Shown piece after piece: positions 55,313 through 64,000 of a stretch of DNA of 64,000 nt (position 1 is the first letter of the stretch; each line of letters starts with the position of its first letter). The translations under genes were made by a program, and so were the position numbers. The stretch comes from Cladochytrium replicatum (taxonomy: Eukaryota > Chytridiomycota > Chytridiomycetes > Cladochytriales > Cladochytriaceae): the NCBI GenBank assembly GCA_025526935.1, contig JAHLKD010000013.1, forward strand, positions 372,001 to 436,000. Reading direction: 5' to 3'. Under the pieces are notes generated by a model, which worked only from the letters and a program-made list of their open reading frames with translations, was not told the origin of the DNA and ran no database searches.

Positions 55313-58300
55313 ATGGCTTCCAACTCAGGGGTTGCACAGAAGGTAAAACCACTCATTCTATCTTCGAAAATTAGACCTGAAGGTCGTTGCTGTGGAGGAT
55401 GCTTACAGGAGCTACCTTGCAATGCTCTCTGATATGATAGTAAAGCTGGAAACAAACCCTCCGTACTATGTTTTTGAAGTACACGGTTCGTGATAAACGC
55501 TCCTTGGCACGCTTCCGAGATTAATCAATGCTTAGATGGAGAAGCGGTAAATAATTCCGACTTGGTATCCCCGATCATACCACAAGCAAAAAAGGTTCTT
55601 GATGAGTTTGACTGCTTTCTCAAGAGGGCTAAGCAAGCTTACGATGGTACCTTCGTTTCCGTGATCAAATTTCTTGACTAAAATGTCCTTTGTTAAGCGA
55701 AGGGGAAGAGAAAAAAGTCAATTGCTCCCACTGCTAGTGCTCCACCGCAAAAACCTAAAGTTGCAATCGGTAAGCTAGCTTCGAAGGAGGTCGATTCTTG
55801 CTGATTCTTGCTGAAAATTTATATATTACATAGCAACAAAACTGGAGAGCGACGCCAAAGATTCGGCAAAATCAGAGATCAGCAGTGAGAGTAGTCCAAA
55901 AGTTACAGCCCCTCATATCTTGTCAACAACCTCAACTATCGTTGAAGAGCCATCTGCAGCTCAGCTGGAGCATGTTGATACCACCACTCCTTTCTCCACA
56001 AGACCAAACAGTGATTTGCGACCGGCAAATCGTCCTAGATCTTACTCAGACCTTTACAGCACGGTTAGCGTGACCAGAGCAACACCACCAAAGTACAACC
56101 CTTCTACTCAAGCGCCAGAGATTCCACCATCCCCCCTCCTCCTTCAATATTCAGATGCATATCAGTTTCTGCAAAATTCGCAGACAGCAGCAAGCATAGA
56201 TTCATTAAGCGTGCCTTCCTCTAGCGGTTACATGCTTCCAGCTGCAAATGATGAAGAAAGATCCAGTGTTGAGCCACCGCAGCTCCATCATTTAAGATCT
56301 GCTTCGGACCCTGCTGCAGGATATGGTTACAGAGGAAAGCTGCTTAGGATATTTGCGCAGATGGAAATGGCTGCAAACACAACAATCTTGCTCTTTCGAC
56401 CACTTACAATCTCTCTGCAACTCTGCCTGATTGAGCACAGTCTATTCTGTAAAATCGAGCCAGCCCATCTGCTTGTTCACAAACCTCCGCAACATCCGTC
56501 TCCGAGTATCCATGCTTCAACTGAGTTTTTCAATTACCTGACGAGACTTGTTGAGACTTCAATTCTGGAACCGCTTGTCCCGAATATTCGTGGGATGGTC
56601 ATACATACGTGGGTGAAGGTTGCATGGTGTCTGCTGCAGCTGAGGAACTATCAAACTCTCAAAGGAGTCGTAAGTGCGCTTGGAACTCCGCCGATAGCCC
56701 GGCTAAAACGCACCTGGCAATGTGTCTCAAAAAAGACAATGGCGACGCTGAAACAGCTCAAAGATCTTGTTTCGGAGCAGAATAATTACAGTCAATATCG
56801 AGAATTGATGAAGAAGAATGTAACTCGACCATCTGTCCCGTTCTTGGGTGTGGTCATTCATGACTTGACATACTTGATGGCGTTGGCAAAAAAGGAAAAC
56901 ATCGGAGATCCGACAGCAGATAAAAGAGTCAAAGAAATTCTCGACCAGATCGATTATTATCGAAAAGGACCTCGATATAACCTTGCGATGCTAGCGGATC
57001 TTGAACTGCGCGAGCCACCATCAAGCGTTTCTGTAAATACAACTGCATCTGCGACAACCTCGAACTCACCAATGCCCGGACAAGTTAGCACAAGCTCCGC
57101 TGGATCCAGTGGGAAAAATTCGCGGACATTCAGAAGTGGCGAAAAAAAGATGAAATATGGAATGGTTCAAAAGATGCTGGATGAATATCAAATGGTCAAG
57201 GAGTTTGATGACGAGTCATTGGGGGCCTTTTGTGCACATTGGATACTTTCCAGGAGGTGGTACACTGAGAAAGAGATCGATGAGATATCTCTATTGAGAG
57301 AGCCTCGGTTCAACAATTCTGGCGCGAGTTCTGGGCTTCCACCCCCCGCTCCCCAAAGCATGCAGGAAAGTTCATCGTTGAACACTCCTTTTCTTCCGGC
57401 ACAGACAGTGGGAAGCTTGTCACACAGCACAACTATGTCGTCGATATCAAACTCTGCAACAGGAAACGAGAAACTGGATATTTCCGAAGAGTTGCCCGCT
57501 TTTGACATAAACGGCGCGTGCGAATTTCTTTCGGCGAATAAGCTCCCGATGCCCCCAGATATCCTACTTGCCTCTTCAACTTTAAATTTGTCAACATCAT
57601 GGAACTCTCCTAATGCAACAGGGTTGCCTCCGACGTCTCCCTCCCAGCCACGCAAGGTGAAGGGCGGGAATAGTATAATGGATGCATTGCGTGGGATGTC
57701 GCTTGGGACGAAAAAGCATGGTCAGCTGGTCAGAAGGCGGTCAGCTGCTGCAGTTGAAGGCCTTCGAAATATCGGGTCGTCCAACTCATCGGTTTCGGTC
57801 GGAAGCAGCGAAGGTGAACTCTACTCCTCCAGCCCAAAAAGCTCTTCCTCGCTATCGAGTGAAACAAGCCTGCACAGTCTAGAAATAAATGATTTGGCTG
57901 ACTCTACGCAGCAGAGGAGCAGACATCCATCGAGTATAAATGATAGACTCGGTAACAGTCTGTGCTCCGTTAACACGGGATTTCGATCAATGCCTCAACT
58001 CTCAGATTCAGCTGCACTAGAAAGCGATCTGTCAGCCCTTTTTGCAATTGCGGAAAGAAAGAGGGAGCTGCAACCTAAGACAACCGAGTCCCCACCCCCG
58101 GTTGGAAAAATCAAAGCTGAAGTGAGGCAAAAACTAGAGGTTCTATTGATTTCATCCTTCAACACAAGAGGGAAAACAAACAGCCCGACAGCAAACAACA
58201 AAAGAACCAACGCGACATTTCCTAGCGCACAAGCGAGCTCAGTCACAAAAGGGGAGTTTGCAGGTCAAAGTTCGTGGTACGGCAAGGCGTGGGGTAAACA

Positions 58301-59218
58301 GTCGAACGTGTCCAAAGGAAATAATCCACTCACACAGCAAGCGAATGTCACCGCCGAGAATATCGCTGATTTGACAGACATTGATACTTTGTCGAGCACA
58401 GTGAGCCTGGCTGGACCACGGAAACCTTTAGGAGCCGCTGAGAGCTTGAGGGCAGGTACGTCGGCCTTTTCCGTCAATGCAACAAATAACCCCGATAATG
58501 TCTAGTCACCGACTCACCATTATCGACACCGTTCCAAACTATATCAAGATCTCAGACAAACACTGCACCGGATGGAACGCTGATGGCACAGAACAAGGCA
58601 AAGTCAATATCAGACGGAATAGATTCTGTTGAATCAAGTTTGAGAACAGCGGACCCAACAGAACCGCAGCAAAAGAACGGTGGGACTGAAGATTCTGAAA
58701 ATGGTCGAGTTCAGAAATCAGCAACGCTGCGGCCAGCGAAGCCGCCCAAATGGAGACGAGAGAGTGAAGGAACAATCAGCAAAAACATCTCAGGTGGCGA
58801 ATTTCTTCCCTTAAGTGACAAAATCGGATTGACATCTCGAGCAGACAGCAATAGGAAAAGGAGTGTTCCGGATTGTGAAATTCAAGTACAAAGTAAAGGA
58901 AAACCGGCACCAAACATATCATCCCTCATATCGACTGGTGATCTGTCGCAAGGAGGGTCGTCAAGGAATGTCTCAACAACGCCATCCCCATTAATGCCAT
59001 TGCGGTCTGGGGAGTTATTCTCTGAATCAGTTGCTTCTCCAACAAAAGTTGGTTCAGGTGGACAAGTGAAGAAAGTCATGGGCTACATTTTCAAATCAAT
59101 ACCGCCCGACAAATCCTTGGTTGGAACTCCCGCCCTACCAGCAAAACAAAAGAAAAGTGCGACTCAAAGCTCGAATTCAATCAAGAGTGCCTCAATAGAA
59201 GAGCTGTCGAGGAACTAA
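55313..59218 (+). CDS. Ras guanine-nucleotide exchange factor (RasGEF_N and CDC25 domain), Ser-rich
   Basis: The start at 55313 (MASNSGVAQK) is joined through short introns (55343-55382, 55486-55535, about 55661-55699, 55770-55833, 58456-58505) to a long Ser/Pro-rich protein ending IKSASIEELSRN, stop at 59216-59218. The catalytic RasGEF domain lies in the 56340-57000 part: NTTILLFRPLTISLQLCLIE, GMVIHTWVKVAWCLLQLRNY, LKGVVSALGTPPIARLKRTW, NVTRPSVPFLGVVIHDLTYL. The C-terminal DEYQMVKEFDDESLGAFCAH and LSRRWYTEKEIDEIS follow. The rest is low-complexity. The product should activate a Ras-family GTPase. It is the second RasGEF in the window but is not a close duplicate of the one at 17674-21463: it lacks the GTPase-like N-terminus. 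The 40-bp first intron is short. Confidence 0.8.
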
Positions 59219-60559
59219 ATGTAGAAATTTTTAGCAATAAAAGATGTGGTTTTGCAAACACATTTGATAGTAGACCGAGTTTGGAACATCGCAACATCCT
59301 CCCAACATAGGCGACAGTTGGAACAACGAAATTATCTGCAATCAATCACAATCCTTAATTTAATTCGTTCAAATGCCAACACATTACATCGGCCCATCGC
59401 TTCGAAATCTGGGATTCCAGCGGTTACTTCACATTTGCACGGAATTTCGAGTTCTCGGAGCTACCAGCACACAATCTCCACAGCGCCGGAACGGCTCGGC
59501 TTTCCGCGAGTTCATTGAAAGTATCACCGTCAAGTTCATTGAGAGTTTAAGACAGGTCAATCACTGTCAAAGAAGGAAAAACCTGACTCAGACTTTGAAT
59601 CTTTCCAAAATTTACAACGGGAGACTTCGCAGTCTAGTGGATTTCATCCGCCTTTTAATAGGCGAAACAGATCGCATCAGAATCAAAGAGATCATCTCAC
59701 AGAATATATCAGCTGGAAGAGATTGGAAATGGCCGAGAAAGAAACTCAAATCAAATGGTTGGTGAGATTTTGCAATGACAAAAAGGAAAGGGGCTTTGAG
59801 ACATGCGGACCGTCCAAATCATTGAGGCGAAACAAGTAGAAACAAAACCAGCGAAGAGGCTCTGGCAGGCCTTTGTTGGACATCGAGGGAGAAGGGCAAC
59901 TGAAACTGTGGCTAGAACACCTTGGTATTTTAGCTCAGTGGTTAGTTTTAACAGCCTTGCATGAACGAAAACGGTATCAGCAACAAGAAAGGCGCCTCCA
60001 ATTCTTCTGAAAAACCTGATGTGATCACAAAGGATCAGCAAAGTTTGAGCGGATCTTGAAAAAGCACGAGGGAGTCAAAGACCAGGTGCATTGTACGGCA
60101 AACCAGGGATCTATTGTACTCGCCAACTGCCTGTGAACAGTTTTATAGATGTAACGTCGATAACTACAGGCTTTACCCCGAACGGAAAGGAATCAGCGCG
60201 CGAGCTCCCAATCCTGGAAGAACTGAAACACTCGAACTTAAATGCGCTACAGCTAGAGCTGGAAAAAACACTCTCCGCTATGTTCCCCTTCCAGAAAAAA
60301 AATCGGTCCGACGAAGCATCATCAAAAGGAATTATTTCAACCCCTGAGAATACTGTTGATCTCACGTTCCCTCAAACATTCAAAACATTCCCAGAGCAAA
60401 AGCAGATAGAGGTCGTTGAATTCTCAATACCGTCAGTTTAGACCACAAATGGTTCACATCAAAAGCGCAACACAATCCAACAGAATCAACTACATATGAT
60501 GAGCTTGCCGACTCTGAAGATGAGCTCATCCTTCCTACCCAGTGTGACAAACTGACAAT
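59219..60559. other. Poorly coding region downstream of RasGEF
   Basis: Open frames at 59373-59765 (130 residues) and 60091-60441 (116 residues, TGFTPNGKESARELPILEEL) have no family I recognise. Both may be relics or exons of an unknown gene. A short tRNA-like fragment lies at 59922-59965. Confidence 0.35.
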
Positions 60560-60944
60560 GTATAAAGGTACGGACGGCTTCATTACTAATCTACTGTTCC
60601 CAATAATTAATTATTACTCTTGATCACTAAATAGTGCTTCTATCAGACAATGGATTCTTTGTTCTCGTTAGGGAACAAGGAATACACCTGAATTGAAGTG
60701 AAGCGCAATATTAGTAATATTAAAATACGTGGTAACATCATAGGAGACACGTAAGTACGCATTCTCACCATCATAAATACATATTACACTTCCTGAGTAA
60801 ACTTTTTTTAAGAATCATAACTGACAGGCCTCTCCGCATCCCGTATTGAGAACACCTGGAAGTCTCCAGTCTATCTGTTATGTCGTGGTGTGGTTGTTAA
60901 AGTGACTGTAATAGAGTCCAGTAACTTGTGTGAGTACTCCAACA
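60560..60944 (-). repeat. Second copy of the LTR-like repeat, partial
   Basis: On the minus strand it begins TGTTGGAGTACTC and matches the start of the repeat at 37660, including TTTATGATGGTGAGAA and the hairpin ATTCTTTGTTC...GAACAAGGAAT, up to GGGAACAGTAGATTAGTAAT. It is diverged and lacks the 3' half. It has no MITE-like insertion, so it shows the empty site. Confidence 0.8.
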
Positions 60945-61814
60945 ATGTATGGTGACTGGTGGCGTTGGCACTACCAATCTGCTCCCTGTTGTGAAGTACA
61001 TAATGGATCCATCATGTGTTTGGGTTTTGCGTTTGATATCATCAGTCAGCCACCATATCGCGCTGGGACTCCAGCGCGGATACCCAAAACACATTGATTT
61101 TGCATAGATCACGCGCAACATCAGAGAGACCCAACAGAAGGCAAGATTCGGATGTGTCAATCAATCGAATCTTTTCCGGGGTACGCTCAAGCTTCTTTAG
61201 AGATTCGATCATGAGTAGCTACAAGGTGCTCGGCAGGCATCAGGCTCAAGGTGAGTCCAAATTGAATGGAATTTCCAGGTCCCTTTTAACGAGTATGACT
61301 CAGCAATTGGAAGCAACTTGAATTGGATACGGTTGACGTAATGTGGGTACTATGGACGTCGTTATGCGAGAACGCTCTTTCGGGCTCTCTATGATGAAAA
61401 CGGCCACACCAATAGAAACGAATCGTCCAACAAACTTGTAGTGACTGCGAAGGTTGCAGCCCCACAGCGCGTGATCGAGTACTTTCAAGAAGTCCTCGTG
61501 CCAGAAGTGGCATATCGTCTGATTGCACTTGACTTGCGACGCAAAGGATCGTTGAAATTAGGCAAAGCGATGGGACCTATTATGATGGTGTTTTCAGGCA
61601 CAAAGAATTGGGCCATGCACGGATGATCATGGAACAAAGCTCTGACTACGGATGTCCAATACAATGAGAGAGCGACAGCGATGAAGGTACCAGTTGACAA
61701 AATGGTAATAAATAGCATTGATTTTTAAAAGTCCTTCATAGCAAAGCCACGAACCGGGCGGCAAAACATGGTGCTTAAAAAGGGCAAGGGTTCAACCCAA
61801 CATCTAATCAAACT
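60945..61814. other. Uncertain coding stretch
   Basis: A plus-strand frame 61441-61626 reads VVTAKVAAPQRVIEYFQEVL and VPEVAYRLIALDLRRKGSLK, which has protein character but no family I can assign. A weak likeness to an RTC4-like C-terminal pattern is noted without confidence. Near 61211 a short MSSYKVLGRHQAQ peptide before a GT donor could be another exon. No complete gene can be built. Confidence 0.25.
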
Positions 61815-62718
61815 ATGGCGGAGATCGAACCATCCATGCGCTTCCTCATTCGCCGCAGTGAAGACAGGGGAAGGAGCGAGAACAACTGGCTGTCTACATA
61901 CCATACTTTTTCGTTTGGTAGCTACCTCGATCCACAGGTATGCTTTTGTATTACCACTTATGCTATGTCGTTTAATGCGTTTTATACAGTACGAAGGGTT
62001 CGGTTCACTTCGAGTATTAAACGAGGACTTTATCGAGCCAGCGAACGGGTTCCAAACACATCCCCATCGCCAATACGAGATATTCTCCTACATTGTTTCT
62101 GGGGTTCTTGACCATCGGGACTCGATGGGGAACGCCGAAAAAGTTCCTAGAGGCTACGTACAGTTCACGACGGCTGGGACGGGAATCCGACACAGCGAAA
62201 TGAATCAGCACCTCTTCCAGCCGGTGCATCTCCTGCAACTATGGACAGTCCCGTGGAAGAACGACCTGAAACCTGGATTTCAGTTGAAGCGATTCGAAGA
62301 CAAGAAGAAGATCAATAACCTTCTTCCAATAATTGCACCATTTGCACAGGGCGGAGACGTCGAAACTGGTGCAGTCGATCCAGAAGATCCCTTGATTCGA
62401 ATACATCAGGACCTACACATGTTCGCAACCATATTTCCCGAGTCTTCGGAGGAAGACAGTGCGCCAAGGCTCATTGCACATATTCCGAGAGGGGAAGACA
62501 GAAAGATTTATGTACATGTCGTGATGGAGCCTGAGACAGGGGGAGATGGAATGGATGGCGTGATTATAAACGAGCATATAACTCTGCGCTCTGGTGATGG
62601 TGTGTTCATTGAAGGGGCATCGAGTAAGAGGCCTTTACTCATTGAGGCAGCAAGCAGCAGAAAATCGGAGTTTATATTGCTTGATATGGCTAAAGAGGAG
62701 CTCAGGATTGATGTGTAG
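61815..62718 (+). CDS. Pirin family protein
   Basis: The start at 61815 (MAEIEPSMRFLIRRSEDRG) and one intron (61938-61989) give 283 residues. The N-terminal cupin contains the metal-binding residues His65 and His67 (THPHRQYEIFSYIVSG) and His109 and Glu111 (TAGTGIRHSEMN), followed by LLQLWTVPWKNDLKPGFQ. This pattern is closer to bacterial YhhW-type pirins (HPHRDMEIxTYxLxG, SAGTGIRHSExN) than to human pirin. Family members are metal proteins; some open quercetin, others act in transcription, so the role here is not fixed. The C-terminal cupin is present (LRSGDGVFIEGAS). Confidence 0.9.
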
Positions 62719-64000
62719 GAAGTTTCAGTTATTTTTCCTTGTCGCAGAGTTTAGCCAGGCGGGTTTCTTGGTTCATCCTCTGCTGGAAGTTCGGTGTTTG
62801 AGCCCTAATAAAAAACGAATCCCACACTACCAATTTCAGTTCCACCGACCCTTGGCATCTGTTGCCCACCACCTAGTTCTGCAACGTGGCCGGAAGAATT
62901 ACAAGCTCTCGCTCGTGATTATTTGAAAGACTTCGCTCGTGATTATTTGAAAGACTACATTCAAATCAACATCGGATCGCACAATCTTTCCGCCTATGTC
63001 AGGTTATTGTTTCTTGCAGAAATGGAGAAGGGGAGCGAGTTTTGTTTGCCTTGCTTGTTCGTCCTGTACTCACAGTGCACCATAGACTGGTGCTTCTCCT
63101 TAAGAAATCTTTGGAAGTCCGAAATGCCAAGTTGTTATTTTCACTTGGATGAAGCGCACCGCCAAAGAAATCACTGATCATCTTCGGCAGAGCACATCTC
63201 CGCAATTACCTTGCAATTAGTGGATTCGGTAATATATGAAATCTCTCTTCTTGACTGCCTTTTGCGTTAGTGGTGCGAAAGCGGTGTGACCAACCCGGTA
63301 GGTTACGGATCTGTGTGGCCACCTTAGCTCCATGCTGCAGCTATTTTCTGTATTTTTCTGTTTTGGGCATTTTATCTTGGCCAGACAGACCAAGGAGGTG
63401 GGTATTTGAAATACTCACCCGGTTAGCATCATGGCACACCGTCTTCTTCCAACTTGGCTGCCTGTGGGAGTTTTTGCCTGTTCCTATTGCGTACCTGCAG
63501 CTGGCACACTTTCTTTTTGCCCAGGCTGATGGTGTGCGAATGCGTTGCCAAGGTCCATATATGCTGCCAGTGCATTCCTGCGGACAGCTCGGTATGATAC
63601 GTCCACGAAAACAATAGCATTTTCACCTGGTCTGGCTTCCTTTGAATTTTCGAAACATTGGCTTGAATATCAGCCGGTAATAGCTTTTGTAACGAGAACG
63701 GATCAGAGAGTAACAGCAGCACCTTGAACCAGATACGTACCAGGAACTGAGGCGACCGTGCTTTGACAGCCCCGTATTTTGGCGCACAATTTCAGCGTTG
63801 GAGATATTTTGAGTTCCAATCAAGCCTCCTTGCAGCAAGCGTCCGGACTTTCCAGAATCACGTTATTACATGGAGAGAACGAATTTGTCATCATTGACCA
63901 AACGAGAGAATGGATTTAATCTTTACTTTATTGTGGTTGGAGTGAGAGTTCATCGCTTTAATATCCTGGGCTGAGCTAAAGTATCCCTGATTGCAATCTG
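62719..64000. other. No gene recognised to the window end
   Basis: Open frames up to 115 residues (63270-63617) have no known family. A short tandem duplication of CGCTCGTGATTATTTGAAAG lies at about 62911-62958. Nothing else is supported. Confidence 0.4.

Noticed and set aside
61211-61626. ATP synthase subunit k gene
   Set aside because: The short MSSYKVLGR peptide recalls it, but the following exons do not give a matching membrane segment.

Overview
The window is from a fungal nuclear genome. Genes are interrupted by short introns (about 40-60 bp, GT...AG). Many products are typically fungal: a Zn2Cys6 factor, an AreA-like GATA factor with a DUF1752 region, CDC25-type RasGEFs and a Gfo/Idh/MocA enzyme of the fungal D-galacturonate reductase type. 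A FAM184 coiled-coil gene, a family associated with ciliated and flagellated cells, points to a zoosporic (chytrid-like) fungus. The species cannot be named from the sequence.

Layout. 1-4068: 3' part of SEC31 (COPII coat). 4.55-5.34 kb: a cardiolipin synthase copy with a stop inside its catalytic motif. 5.5-9.57 kb: tandem RING-H2/vWA genes, the first intact and the second decayed. 9.76-14.33 kb (minus): FAM184. 14.8-16.5 kb: an F-box gene broken in several frames. 17.67-21.46 kb (minus): a RasGEF with a Ras-like GTPase-related N-terminus. 21.5-25.3 kb: decayed sequence with an OPT transporter fragment and a broken eIF2B-alpha gene. 25.9-34.7 kb: Zn2Cys6 factor, cyclin, DUF4291 protein, a short-chain dehydrogenase with a frame break, and a GATA factor.

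35.9-51.7 kb is a nest of transposons. A truncated hAT copy (35.9-37.1 kb) lies beside an LTR-like repeat that holds a MITE-like element. The LTR-adjacent sequence was then hit by an 11.4-kb composite hAT element at 39549-50929, bounded by a perfect 8-bp duplication (GTAACTAA). The composite holds a BED/hAT transposase, two inverted copies of an accessory coiled-coil gene, and long arrays of a 97-bp repeat, with a solo LTR inserted in one array. This is the most unusual object in the window.

51.7-64 kb returns to ordinary genes: a Gfo/Idh/MocA oxidoreductase, a nucleotidyltransferase of the non-canonical poly(A) polymerase type, a second RasGEF, and a pirin, with poorly coding stretches and a second copy of the LTR-like repeat. 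The host genes form no single pathway. Notable themes are Ras signalling (two RasGEFs), nutrient regulation (GATA, possibly the D-galacturonate reductase), and many frame-broken copies beside intact genes.
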